From Mumia sp. Pv4-285 (lineage in GTDB: Bacteria; Actinomycetota; Actinomycetes; Propionibacteriales; Nocardioidaceae), in NCBI RefSeq assembly GCF_041320275.1, contig NZ_CP162023.1, forward strand, positions 4,092,001 to 4,156,000: a stretch of DNA of 64,000 nt, read 5' to 3'. Below the pieces are notes generated by a model. That model saw nothing but the letters and a program-made list of their open reading frames with translations. It was not told the DNA's origin and did no database searches. A program made the translations under genes and the position numbers. Positions 39,578 through 47,857 of the stretch are shown here, one piece after another. Positions within the stretch are counted from its first letter, which is position 1, and each line of letters starts with the position of its first letter.

Positions 39578-40333
39578 TCAGGCGTGGCGGCGGAGCCGGT
39601 CGCCGTACTGGTCCTCGAGTCGGTGGTTGTGGTCGTCCCCGCCGGGGATGTTGGCGGAGAGATAGATCGGTGGCACGGAGCCGGCGCCCGCGAGGCGTTC
39701 GGCGACACCGATCGTGAGGAGCTGCGCGATGAACGCGGCCGTCAGGGAGGACACGGCGCCGATGCCGATGTCGCCGTCCAGCGCGAGGGTCGTGTCGCCG
39801 TACGGGGCGAGGTTGTCGATGACGACGTCGGCGACCTCACTGAGGCGCTTGCCGCTCGGGTGCTTCGGCGTGACGCGCGTCGTGTGCTCGAGGCTGGTGA
39901 CCGCGATGACAGGGTTGCCGTTCTCCTTCGCTTTGAGGGCCGTGCCGACGATGGACCCGTTGACCCCGGAGTTCGAGGCGATCACGAAGACGTCGTCGGG
40001 CCCCGGGCCGGAGATCTCCCAGAGCTCGTCGACGATGGAGGGATCGCGCTCGAGCGTCGGGTCGGTCAGGATCGCCACGTCCTGGCTGCCGAACAGCGCG
40101 ACGTCGCGCAGGGCGATGTTGTTGGTCGGGATCAGCCCTCCGGCGCGGCCGGCGATCTCCATCGCGAACGCCTGCGAGTGGCCGGTGCCGAACGCCTGGA
40201 CGATGCCCCCGGCCTGCAAGGACGCGGTGATCAGGTCGACCGCGGGGTCGAGCGCGCCCTCCTCGGCGAGCGTCGCGAGCCGGTCGAGCCGGCTGGTGGT
40301 CTCGCGCAGGAACTGGGTGGTGGTGTCAGACAT
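39578..40333 (-). CDS. SIS-domain phosphosugar enzyme (UPF0309 family)
   Basis: A 251-residue protein made of one SIS domain: VQAFGTGHSQAFAMEIAGRAGG binds phosphosugar, VFVIASNSGVNGSIVGTALKAKENG is the second loop, and EHTTRVTPKHPSGKRLSEVAD the third. It belongs to the UPF0309 family rather than MurQ, whose etherase signature is missing. From memory, Streptomyces NagS (SCO4393) is of this family and acts on GlcNAc-6-phosphate as a dehydratase; that function would fit the adjacent NgcEFG transporter and kinase, but is inference. ATG 40333 lies within the last codons of the regulator gene (8-base overlap). Confidence 0.75.
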   Translation of the reverse strand: MSDTTTQFLRETTSRLDRLATLAEEGALDPAVDLITASLQAGGIVQAFGTGHSQAFAMEIAGRAGGLIPTNNIALRDVALFGSQDVAILTDPTLERDPSIVDELWEISGPGPDDVFVIASNSGVNGSIVGTALKAKENGNPVIAVTSLEHTTRVTPKHPSGKRLSEVADVVIDNLAPYGDTTLALDGDIGIGAVSSLTAAFIAQLLTIGVAERLAGAGSVPPIYLSANIPGGDDHNHRLEDQYGDRLRRHA

Positions 40334-41297
40334 GCGGCTCGCTTCCTGAGCTGTCGGAGGGTGTGCCGAGGGTGGCGGGGCGGGGCCGCGAGCGTACGGA
40401 GCGGCGGTGCGGGAGGACGGCCATCGCGGAGGCGGCCAGCTTGGTCGTGGTGCGCGCGAAGTCCTGCTGCGCGATGAGCAGGTAGAGGAGGTCCAGCACG
40501 AAGAGCTGGGAGTGCTTCGCGGAGAGGTCGTCGGGCTGCAGGTACTGCTCCGGGGCAGCCGCGAGCACGTGCTCCCGGGAGACCGCGGCCAGCGGGGAGT
40601 CGGCGCTGTTGGTCAGCGCGACCGTGAATGCACCCGAGGAGCTGGCCTGCGCCAGCATCTGGATCGTCTCGCGGGTGCGACCCGTGTTGGAGATGCCGAT
40701 GGCGACGCTGCTCTCGTCCTGGATCGATGCGCTCGCCAGGCCGGCGTGGACCTCGGACCAGGCGTGGGCGTCGATGCCGATGCGGTACAGGCGGGACTGC
40801 AGCTCGTCCGCCATGAAGCCGCTGCCGCCGATGCCGTAGATGTCGAGGTGCCGGCAGGTCGCGACCGCGCTCGCGATGCGGTCGATCTGCTCGAGGTCGA
40901 CGGAGCTCGCGGTCGCCTGCACGGAGCGCGTGTGGGCGTGCAGCAGCGAGTGGAGGATGTCGTGGGAGGAGTCCTCCGGGTCGAACGCCCGACCGATGTC
41001 GGTGTGCCACGAGGCATGGACGTCGCCTCGGCCGACGTCGGCGGCGACCCCGACCCGCAGGGGGACGTAGCCGGAGTAGCCGATGAGCCGGCAGAACCGC
41101 GTGACCGTGGCGGGGGACGTGCCGGCGCGGGACGCGAGCTCGGTGATGGAGAGCTCGAGCGGTGCGGTCGGGTGCTCGAGCAGGAGTGCGGCGATCTTGC
41201 CCATGGCGCTCGACATCTGCGGGCGTCTAGCCTGGATCCGCTCGGCCACTCCCAGCGCGCTCGGAGTCGACGCCACGGCGTCGATCAGATCGTCCAT
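40326..41297 (-). CDS. RpiR/MurR-family transcriptional regulator
   Basis: A 323-residue regulator. Residues about 20-95 form the HTH_6 DNA-binding domain (SITELASRAGTSPATVTRFCRLIGYSGYVPLR), and residues about 125-270 a SIS domain (DIYGIGGSGFMADELQ, VAIGISNTGRTRETIQ) that would sense a phosphosugar. It should repress or activate its own operon and the divergent kinase gene. ATG 41297 has GGAG 7 bases upstream; a GTG two codons earlier is less likely. The C-terminal 40 residues are basic and Pro/Ser-rich. Confidence 0.87.
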   Translation of the reverse strand: MDDLIDAVASTPSALGVAERIQARRPQMSSAMGKIAALLLEHPTAPLELSITELASRAGTSPATVTRFCRLIGYSGYVPLRVGVAADVGRGDVHASWHTDIGRAFDPEDSSHDILHSLLHAHTRSVQATASSVDLEQIDRIASAVATCRHLDIYGIGGSGFMADELQSRLYRIGIDAHAWSEVHAGLASASIQDESSVAIGISNTGRTRETIQMLAQASSSGAFTVALTNSADSPLAAVSREHVLAAAPEQYLQPDDLSAKHSQLFVLDLLYLLIAQQDFARTTTKLAASAMAVLPHRRSVRSRPRPATLGTPSDSSGSEPHV

Positions 41298-41307
41298 GCG
41301 CACTCCG

Positions 41308-41345
41308 TGAAAATTGATCTCAGAGACTTGGAAATTCGTTGAAAA
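41308..41345. promoter_or_regulatory. Three helically phased TGAAAA-like half-sites (candidate MurR-type operator)
   Basis: TGAAAA at 41308-41313, TGGAAA at 41329-41334 and TGAAAA at 41340-41345 start 21 and 11 bases apart, close to two and one helical turns. They lie between the regulator start and overlap the -10 of its promoter, so a bound regulator would block transcription. Confidence 0.5.
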
Positions 41346-41372
41346 CTATTCCCATCACGTGCATGTGGTCAA
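41343..41372 (-). promoter_or_regulatory. Sigma70-like promoter for the amino-sugar operon
   Basis: Minus strand: -35 TTGACC (41367-41372), 18-base spacer, -10 TAGTTT (41343-41348). It drives the regulator, SIS and transporter genes. No equally clear promoter was found for the divergent kinase. Confidence 0.5.
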
Positions 41373-41400
41373 GATCACTCGCAGTATCGGATCGGTAACG

Positions 41401-42402
41401 ATGTCTGTCGTCCTCGCCGTCGATGCTGGAGGGACCTCGACCCGCGCCCTCGTGGTGGACCTGTCGGGCCGATCGTTGGGCTACGGCCGGGCCGGGGGCG
41501 GCAACCCGCTCTCGTCCGGACCGGCGACCGCCGCGGAGTCGCTCGGCACGGCGGTCCGCGGCGCGATCGGACAGGCGGGCACCGATCCCTCGACGATCGC
41601 GTCCACGACCATCGCCATGGCCGGGGCGTCGACCCACCTGGCCGCCGACGACCCTCGCAACCGTGTGATCGCGGACGCCCTCATCGGGTGCGGCGTCGAC
41701 GCGGCCTTCGGTCTCCGCTCCGACCTGCTCGCGATGTTCTGCGCCGGGACACCTGCGCTCGACGGCTACGCGATGGTCGCCGGGACCGGAGCTGCTGCCG
41801 TCCGGGTGCGTGCCGGCGAGGTCGAGCACGTCGTCGACGGCATGGGTTGGCTGCTCGGCGACGCCGGGTCAGGGTTCTGGATCGGCCACGCGGTCACCCG
41901 GGCCGTCGTCGCCGACATCGACGGCCGCGGCCCCGCGACGCCGATGACGCCGGCACTGCTCGAGATGCTCGACCTGTCCTCCGGCGCCACACCGCCGTCC
42001 GGTCCGCGACCGGAGGCCCTGCACCGGCTCGTGGAGGTCCTGTACGAGATGCGCCCCGTCCGTCTCGCGCAGTTCGCGCCGCTCGCCTTCGCGTACCCGG
42101 CGGACCCGGTCGCACGTGGCGTCGTCGACGCAGCGACGACCGCCCTGACCGCGACGATCAACGCCGCGATCGACCCTGACGTCGACGGCCCGCTCGTGCT
42201 GGGCGGGAGCGTGCTGCTCCGGCAGGAGGTCGCGTCCAGCGCCGTGGAGAGGGCCTGGCGCACGGGAGGGCGTACGGGTCCGGTGCGCCTGGTCGAGGAG
42301 GGAACCGCGGGCGCGGCCGTCCTCGCGCTCCGCGACGGCGGCACGACGGTCGACGACGAGGTCTTCGACCGGGTCGCGAGCAGCCTCGCCGCCCTACGCT
42401 GA
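41401..42402 (+). CDS. BadF/BadG-family N-acetylglucosamine kinase-like protein
   Basis: The 333-residue protein has the ASKHA fold: phosphate-1 loop LAVDAGGTSTRALVVD, VAGTGAAAVR as phosphate-2, MGWLLGDAGSGFWIG, and the adenosine loop VLGGSVLLRQE. This is the pattern of human-type GlcNAc kinase (BadF/BadG/BcrA/BcrD ATPase family). It would phosphorylate GlcNAc entering through the NgcEFG-like transporter to GlcNAc-6-phosphate, the substrate of the SIS enzyme and likely inducer of the regulator. ATG 41401 lacks a strong ribosome site. Its end overlaps the convergent GNAT gene by 9 bases. Confidence 0.82.
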   Translation: MSVVLAVDAGGTSTRALVVDLSGRSLGYGRAGGGNPLSSGPATAAESLGTAVRGAIGQAGTDPSTIASTTIAMAGASTHLAADDPRNRVIADALIGCGVDAAFGLRSDLLAMFCAGTPALDGYAMVAGTGAAAVRVRAGEVEHVVDGMGWLLGDAGSGFWIGHAVTRAVVADIDGRGPATPMTPALLEMLDLSSGATPPSGPRPEALHRLVEVLYEMRPVRLAQFAPLAFAYPADPVARGVVDAATTALTATINAAIDPDVDGPLVLGGSVLLRQEVASSAVERAWRTGGRTGPVRLVEEGTAGAAVLALRDGGTTVDDEVFDRVASSLAALR

Positions 42403-43308
42403 GGCGGCCCCTCCCGCTGGCAGCGGCTTGCGGAACGCGACAAAGGTCCGGCCCGGCTCAGCGCCGACGGTGCGGGCGTAGAAGTCGACCGGGCCGACCC
42501 AGGCGATCTCGCACGTGGTGCGCCCTGCATCGAGGTAGTCGGCCAGGCACGCACGCAGCAGCGCCGCGCCGACGCCACGACCTCTCGCCCCGGGAGAGGA
42601 TCCCATCGGCCCGAACCAGCCCGCGCGGTTGGTGTCGTACGCGGCGAAGCCGAGGTACTCGCCGTCCTCCCGCGAGACGAAGCAGCTGACCGGCTCGCGC
42701 TGCAGCGCCGTCCTCACCTCCGCGGCCCACGTCTCGCCCCAGGTGGACCGCATCCACGCCTCGAACGCCGGCCACTCCTCCGGCGTCAACCGGTGCATCG
42801 GCAGGCTCGGCGGGGCGGTGCGGCGTACGAGGTCCTGGTGGGCTACGAGGTCGACGTCGAGGTTGGGAGCGGGCTCCGTGCCCGGATCGGCGTACCCGCA
42901 GGCGGCGAAGAAGGCGAGAGTGTCGGCGTCGGCGGTGTCGACTCCCGGCCACCAGTACGCCGGCACGCTGCCGCCGGCCTGGATGGTGGTCGCCCCCCGG
43001 GCTGCCGTCGCAGCCTCGAGCGCAGCCAGGAGGTCACGCCCCAGGCCCGCGCGCCGGTGACCGTCGGCGACGACGACCGCCGTCACGTACGCCCGCTGTT
43101 CGCCGTCTCGCTCCGCGACCTTGCCGAAGGCAGCGCCGACGAGCCCGTCGTCCTCGGCGACGAACGCTGGGGCGTGCTCCTCCGGGTCGCCCCACAGGAC
43201 GTGGCGCAGTCCGTCGGCATCGTCGCCGGAGTCGTGGGGCAGCCCGCGGCGCAGCAGCTCGAGGACGTCGGCGCTGTCGTCCGGGGCGATCGGTCGGACG
43301 ACGGTCAT
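42394..43308 (-). CDS. Double-domain GNAT acetyltransferase
   Basis: A 304-residue protein with two GNAT folds. The first (about 1-160) has VTAVVVADGHRRAGLGRDLLAALE as its acetyl-CoA loop; the second (about 165-300) has SSPGARGRGVGAALLRACLADYLDAG, a better-preserved version. Such tandem forms include mycothiol synthase, but the residues here do not clearly match it, and the substrate is unknown. ATG 43308 overlaps the stop of the DUF885 gene (ATGA), so the two are an operon. Its end overlaps the kinase gene. Confidence 0.75.
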   Translation of the reverse strand: MTVVRPIAPDDSADVLELLRRGLPHDSGDDADGLRHVLWGDPEEHAPAFVAEDDGLVGAAFGKVAERDGEQRAYVTAVVVADGHRRAGLGRDLLAALEAATAARGATTIQAGGSVPAYWWPGVDTADADTLAFFAACGYADPGTEPAPNLDVDLVAHQDLVRRTAPPSLPMHRLTPEEWPAFEAWMRSTWGETWAAEVRTALQREPVSCFVSREDGEYLGFAAYDTNRAGWFGPMGSSPGARGRGVGAALLRACLADYLDAGRTTCEIAWVGPVDFYARTVGAEPGRTFVAFRKPLPAGGAASA

Positions 43309-44996
43309 GACAGTCGCCCCACCGCGGGAGCACCGAGCTGGTCGCGCAGCGACCGGCGCAGCGTCCCGAAGCCGACGCTCCCGATCGAGAGCGCCCGACG
43401 GTGGAACTCCTTGAGGTCTGCCTCGTCGCCCCCGTTCGCCCCGACCCAGTCGTCACGCAGCTGCTCCCACAGCCGCTGCCCGACCTTGTACGACGGCGCC
43501 TGGCCCGGCCAGCCGAGATAGCGGTCGACCTCGAAACGGGTGAACGCCTCGTCCATGTTGACGTGCTGGAGCATGAACGGCAGCGCGTCGTCACCGGTCC
43601 AGGGCCCGGAACCGTCGGGCTTCGGCAGGCCGAGATGCACACCGAGGTCAACGACGACCCGCGCCGCGCGCAGCCGCTGCCCGTCGAGCATCCCGAGCCG
43701 GTCCGCGGGGTCGTCGAGGTAGCCGAGATCCGCCATCAACCGCTCGGCGTACAGCGCCCAGCCCTCGCCGTGGCCCGAGTTCCAGGACAGTCGTCGCCAG
43801 CCGTTGAGGTGCGCGCTGTTGTACGTCGCGAGGCCGACCTGGAGGTGATGTCCGGGCACGCCCTCGTGGTAGACGGTCGTGAGCTCACGCCAGGTATCGA
43901 ACTCGGTGACGCCTTCGGGGACCGCCCACCACATGCGCCCCGGCCTGGAGAAGTCGTCGGTCGGTCCGGTGTAGTAGATGCCGCCGTCGTGCGTCGGCGC
44001 GATCATGCACTCCAGCGTCCGCACGGGTTCGGGGATGTCGAAGTGGGTCGCGCCGAGCTCGCGGACGACGCGGTCGCTCGCCGCCTGCATCCACTCGCGG
44101 AGCGCGTCGGTGCCGTGCAGGCGGCGCGACTCGTCGGCCTCGAGGTAGGCGACCGCCTCGGCGACGCTGGCGCCCGGGAACACCCGGTCAGCGACCGCCT
44201 CCTGCTCGGCGACCATCCGGGCCAGCTCCTCCAGGCCCCACGCGTACGTCTCGTCGAGGTCGATCTCCACGCCGACGAAGCCGCGTGACGCCAGCGCGTA
44301 CCGTTCACGGCCCACCCCGTCGGTGGTCGGTGCGACCGGGGTGAGCTCGGCGCTGAGGAAGAGGGCGAGCGCCTCGTACGCCGCTGCTGCCGCCTGCGCC
44401 CCGCGTTCGAGGTCTCCGCGCAGCGACTCCGGAGCCGACGGTGAGGCGGCCAGCCGGGCGAAGAACCCGTCGGCGGCCGCGTGCGCCCGCGCCTGACCTG
44501 CGACCTCGCGGGCCTGCCGCACCGCGGGCACGGTGCCGGCGGCCATCCCCGCGCGCAGCGACTCGACGTATCCGCCGACGGCGTCCGGCACGTTCGCCAA
44601 ACGCGCCGCGATGTGCGCCCAGTCGGTCTCGGACTCGTTCGGCATGAGGTCGAAGACGTCGCGGATGCTCTGCGCGGGGGACGCGATGACGTTGAGGTCG
44701 CGCGTCCACTCGCCGGCGTCGTACCGCTCCACCTCCAGCTCGAGGGTGCGGACGAGCTCGTCGCGGGTGATCATGTCGGTCGCGTCCGCCACGTCCGCCG
44801 TACGCACCCGCGCCAGCATCCGTCGTACGGCGTCGGCATGGGCCTGCGCCCCGTCGGGCGAGAAGTCGGTGTAGTCGCCCTCGCGTCCGGGGATCCCTCG
44901 TGAGACGTGCAGCTCGGGGTTGAGGTCCATGAGCTCGCCGAGCCACTCCTCGGCCAGGGCGTCGAGCGGGGTCGGGGTCCGAGAGGCATCGATCAT
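43305..44996 (-). CDS. DUF885 family metallopeptidase-like protein
   Basis: The 563-residue protein has the DUF885 motifs TVYHEGVPGHHLQVGL, an HExxxHH zinc-type signature, and SGHGEGWALYAERLMADLGY. Members are helical, soluble zinc proteins related to M32/M3 peptidases; a few are oligopeptidases. No signal peptide is present. ATG 44996 is preferred: a TAAGGT hexamer lies 7 bases upstream. It is followed by the overlapping GNAT gene. The natural substrate cannot be read from sequence. Confidence 0.82.
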   Translation of the reverse strand: MIDASRTPTPLDALAEEWLGELMDLNPELHVSRGIPGREGDYTDFSPDGAQAHADAVRRMLARVRTADVADATDMITRDELVRTLELEVERYDAGEWTRDLNVIASPAQSIRDVFDLMPNESETDWAHIAARLANVPDAVGGYVESLRAGMAAGTVPAVRQAREVAGQARAHAAADGFFARLAASPSAPESLRGDLERGAQAAAAAYEALALFLSAELTPVAPTTDGVGRERYALASRGFVGVEIDLDETYAWGLEELARMVAEQEAVADRVFPGASVAEAVAYLEADESRRLHGTDALREWMQAASDRVVRELGATHFDIPEPVRTLECMIAPTHDGGIYYTGPTDDFSRPGRMWWAVPEGVTEFDTWRELTTVYHEGVPGHHLQVGLATYNSAHLNGWRRLSWNSGHGEGWALYAERLMADLGYLDDPADRLGMLDGQRLRAARVVVDLGVHLGLPKPDGSGPWTGDDALPFMLQHVNMDEAFTRFEVDRYLGWPGQAPSYKVGQRLWEQLRDDWVGANGGDEADLKEFHRRALSIGSVGFGTLRRSLRDQLGAPAVGRLS

Positions 44997-45003
44997 GCGC
45001 ACG

Positions 45004-45009
45004 ACCTTA
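45004..45009 (-). promoter_or_regulatory. -10 hexamer TAAGGT for leaderless DUF885 gene
   Basis: Minus-strand TAAGGT ends 7 bases before ATG 44996. Confidence 0.45.
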
Positions 45010-45102
45010 CGACCGGTGATCACGAGCTCGTGGACCGATGTCCGCAGACCCCCTCAGAAGCGCCGGGGATGTGGGACGATCCCGCCCATGGAGGAGTGGC
45101 GG

Positions 45103-45696
45103 ATGGACCACGCGGGCCGGCTCTGGGCCGTCGGCGGCGTGGTGCTGATCGCTGTCCTGACGCTGATCGCCGTCGGCGACCCTGCTGTGGAGCGACCGCG
45201 CGGGCCCCGGGCGGACTCCGGACCTGTCAGTGCGGTGGCGTCGGTCAAGACGGCGATCCCTGCGCTCCAGGCAGCCGACGCCTCCCAGGGGCGGTTCCCC
45301 GACGTCTCCCCCGCACAGCGCCGTGCGCTTGCCCTGACGCGGATCGAGTCGGGCGCCCTGCGTGAGGAACTCGCCGACATCTGGATCGCGTCCGCGGTCG
45401 ACGAGAACGTCGAAGGGTGGGAGGACGGCCTCCGCACCTTCGTCGGCATGCCGGACGACAACCCGTACACCGACAACGCGTTCACGGTCACGCGTTGGCA
45501 GGGCGTCCACGTCCGTGGCGACCGGGCGACCGCGCTCTTCTGGGGCCACGCCGGCTACGAGGGCGTCAACGGCGAGTGGGCGTACGACCGGGACGCGCAG
45601 TACGAGGTCACGCTCCGGCGGGTCGAAGGCGACGGGTCGGCGTTCGACGGCTGGAGGCTGGACGAGGTCGCGGTGCCGTGGCAGCCGGCGCCCTGA
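45103..45696 (+). CDS. Small single-span exported protein, unknown
   Basis: Not recognised. The 197-residue protein begins with a single hydrophobic segment (RLWAVGGVVLIAVLTLIAV), probably a signal anchor, then a disordered stretch and a C-terminal alpha/beta domain from about 90 on with VDENVEGWEDGLRTFVG, ALFWGHAGYEG and a final LDEVAVPWQP. The overall pattern is like NTF2-type extracellular domains of actinobacterial lipoprotein relatives, without certainty. ATG 45103 has GGAGGAG 6 bases before it; an earlier in-frame ATG at 45088 overlaps that ribosome site. It lies between the DUF885 and fic genes. Confidence 0.6.
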   Translation: MDHAGRLWAVGGVVLIAVLTLIAVGDPAVERPRGPRADSGPVSAVASVKTAIPALQAADASQGRFPDVSPAQRRALALTRIESGALREELADIWIASAVDENVEGWEDGLRTFVGMPDDNPYTDNAFTVTRWQGVHVRGDRATALFWGHAGYEGVNGEWAYDRDAQYEVTLRRVEGDGSAFDGWRLDEVAVPWQPAP

Positions 45697-45702
45697 CAAC
45701 CG

Positions 45703-45749
45703 AAACTATGCGATCCATAGTTTCACTTATTGCACTATCCGATAGCATG
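45703..45749. promoter_or_regulatory. Two related palindromic sites upstream of fic
   Basis: Site 1 is the perfect inverted repeat AAACTATG-N5-CATAGTTT (45703-45723). Site 2 (45734-45749) repeats the ACTATNCGAT core 29 bases away and holds CTATC-C-GATAG. The -10-like TAGCAT at 45743-45748 (with TTTCAC 16 bases upstream) overlaps site 2. This looks like an autoregulatory operator for the Fic gene. Confidence 0.55.
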
Positions 45750-45781
45750 GGGAGATGCTGGTTTCGGATGAAGGAGTCGAC

Positions 45782-47032
45782 GTGACGGTCCAGCGCGACG
45801 CCGGCGAGTCGACGTGGCCCGGCGCTCGCCACGAGCAACGAGCCTGGACGACGAACCCCGATCTGCACGGCCCCTCGGGCCGGCGGCCCGGGCACGCCGA
45901 CCGTGTCCTCACCGAGATCACGGTCGAGGTCCCTCCGCACATCGCCGACCACGCCGTCCGTCTGTCGGCCGACACCCGGGCAGTCTGCGAGGAGGCCGCC
46001 CAGCAGATCATCGCCCTCGACGCCGGCCCCGGCCGCTACCTCTCCTCGCTGGCCGAGTTCCTCACACGCAGCGAGTCGGTCGCCTCGTCACGGATCGAGC
46101 GCGTCTACGCCGACATGGACGACCTCGCTCGAGCCAGCGTCGGCGACGACGCCTCCGACGCCGCCGTCCGTACGATCGCCGCGACCCGAGCGCTGCGGGA
46201 GCTGACCGACGGGTCCGACGGTGGCGCCCCGCTCACCGAGGCAGCGATCCTGGAGGCCCACTCGGTGCTGCTCGCCGGAGACCTGCTCGAGGGACGCTCG
46301 GCGGGGTCGTACCGGACCCAGCAGAACTGGATCGGCGGCAGCGACTTCTCGCCGCGTGACGCCGTGCACGTCCCGCCACCGCCGGGTCTGGTCGGCGCAC
46401 TCATGGGCGACCTCGTCCGCCTCGCGAACCGCGAGGACGTCCCGGCGGTCGCCCTCGCCGCGATCGTCCACGGCCAGTTCGAGGCGATCCACCCGTTCAA
46501 CGACGGCAACGGCAGGATCGGCCGCGGGCTGATCAGCGCCGTGCTCCGTCGCCGGGGCACGACGCGGAGGGTCGTGATCCCGGTGGCAGCCGTGATGCTC
46601 GCCGACGTCGACACCTACTTCGGCCGCCTCGCCGACTACCGGGCCGGAGACGCGGACGCGCTGGTCGACTACGTCGCACGGTCCGCGATCACCGCCGCCG
46701 AAGCAGCCGAGGAGTCGGCGACGCGTCTCGCGGAGCTCTCGGCGCGTTGGGACGCGCAGGTGTCGGCGCGGCGAGGGTCCGCGGCTCGTACGCTGCTCGC
46801 TGGACTGCTCGACCAGCCGATCCTCGACATCGCTGCCATCGAGGCTGTCACCGGAGTCTCGCGGCCCCGGGCATACGACGCGATCGCCGCGCTGACGGAC
46901 GCCGACGTCGTCCACGAGATCACCGGGCACGGCCGCAACCGGATCTGGGTCGTGAGCGACGTGATGGACGAGCTCAGCGCGCTTGAGGGACGGATCGGCT
47001 CACGGGCCAGGCCGTCGTCACGCTGGCGGTGA
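45782..47032 (+). CDS. Fic-domain AMP-transferase with C-terminal winged helix
   Basis: The 416-residue protein has the Fic catalytic motif HPFNDGNGRIGR at about 237-248 (complete HPFxxGNGRxxR), so it should transfer AMP or a similar group to Tyr/Thr of a target. An N-terminal SSRIER at about 101-107 resembles the inhibitory helix motif of class II Fic proteins, with Arg where Gly or Asn is usual. The final 80 residues (LDIAAIEAVTGVSRPRAYDAIAALTDADVV) form a winged helix-turn-helix likely to bind DNA. GTG 45782 has AAGGAG at 45771; an ATG 27 bases earlier is possible. The paired palindromes upstream suggest autoregulation. Its end overlaps cobF by 15 bases. Confidence 0.88.
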   Translation: MTVQRDAGESTWPGARHEQRAWTTNPDLHGPSGRRPGHADRVLTEITVEVPPHIADHAVRLSADTRAVCEEAAQQIIALDAGPGRYLSSLAEFLTRSESVASSRIERVYADMDDLARASVGDDASDAAVRTIAATRALRELTDGSDGGAPLTEAAILEAHSVLLAGDLLEGRSAGSYRTQQNWIGGSDFSPRDAVHVPPPPGLVGALMGDLVRLANREDVPAVALAAIVHGQFEAIHPFNDGNGRIGRGLISAVLRRRGTTRRVVIPVAAVMLADVDTYFGRLADYRAGDADALVDYVARSAITAAEAAEESATRLAELSARWDAQVSARRGSAARTLLAGLLDQPILDIAAIEAVTGVSRPRAYDAIAALTDADVVHEITGHGRNRIWVVSDVMDELSALEGRIGSRARPSSRWR

Positions 47033-47857
47033 CGCGTCTGTGGCCTGCGCGTCGCCACGGCGCAGGAGGTAGACGTCCATGACCCAGCCGGCCGCAGTGC
47101 GTGCCGACGCGCGGGCGTGCTCGATCGCGGACAGCACCGCGCCGAGCCTGCCCTCGACCAGCGCCTCGTAGGGCGTGCCGAGGTTCGCACCCCACCAGAT
47201 GTGCCACGCGTCGCCGTCGAGCTCGCGCAGGTCGTCGAGCGAGCGGTTGAGCATGACCACGACATTCTTCTGACCCTGCGCGACTGCCTCGCGCAGGCGG
47301 CGTCCGGTCGTGACGTGGATCGGCTGCCCGACCTCGTGGAGCACGATCGCGTGCCGGGCGGCGAGGAGCTGGATGCTCGAGACGCCCGGGACCACCCGGA
47401 GCTCGAACCGGAGGATCTCCCCGACTCGACGCAGGATCCGGACCAACGAGTCGTAGAACGCCGGGTCGCCCCACACGAGGAACCCGACGTCGCCAGGGTT
47501 CTCGCGGAGGACGTCGGCGTACGCCCCCGCGCGCGCCTCGTGCCAGTCGGCGACGACGCCCTCGTACCCGGCGGTCGTCGCCGTTCTGTCGGGCGACCGG
47601 TCGCGCTCGGGGTCCTCCACGAGCACCAGCCGCGGCTCGCCGTCGACGTGCTGCGCGAGGATCGCCTCTCGAGTGCGGACGAGCGGGTCGTCCTCGCCGC
47701 CGCTGCTCTTCTCGGAGACGACGAAGTAGTCCACGGCGTTCATCGCCCGGACCGCCTCGATCGTCACCTGGTCAGGATCGCCCGGCCCGACGCCGATGAG
47801 GACGACCTGCCGGGTTTCGACTCGCTGCGCTCGCTCAACCACCGAGGGTTCGCTCAT
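47018..47857 (-). CDS. cobF: Precorrin-6A synthase (deacetylating)
   Basis: A 279-residue SAM-dependent methyltransferase that methylates C1 of precorrin-5 with loss of acetate, a step only of the aerobic pathway. It has the tetrapyrrole methylase GVGPGDPDQVTIEAVRAMN loop, VVSEKSSGGEDDPL, GDVGFLVWGDPAFYDS and VVPGVSSIQLLAARH, and an HIWWGANLGTPYEAL segment typical of CobF. ATG 47857 overlaps the cobN stop (ATGA), so it is cotranscribed with cobN under the same riboswitch. It is convergent with fic. Confidence 0.92.
   Translation of the reverse strand: MSEPSVVERAQRVETRQVVLIGVGPGDPDQVTIEAVRAMNAVDYFVVSEKSSGGEDDPLVRTREAILAQHVDGEPRLVLVEDPERDRSPDRTATTAGYEGVVADWHEARAGAYADVLRENPGDVGFLVWGDPAFYDSLVRILRRVGEILRFELRVVPGVSSIQLLAARHAIVLHEVGQPIHVTTGRRLREAVAQGQKNVVVMLNRSLDDLRELDGDAWHIWWGANLGTPYEALVEGRLGAVLSAIEHARASARTAAGWVMDVYLLRRGDAQATDASPPA

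Noticed and set aside
39578-40333. MurQ (MurNAc-6-P etherase)
   Set aside because: It is a SIS protein but lacks the MurQ C-terminal UBA-like part and signature; UPF0309 fits better.
42394-43308. Mycothiol synthase (MshD)
   Set aside because: The tandem GNAT layout is similar, but the residues did not clearly match and the context is unrelated.
45782-47032. Classic Fic-antitoxin (FicTA) pair
   Set aside because: No small antitoxin gene lies upstream; the inhibitory-like segment is within the Fic protein.
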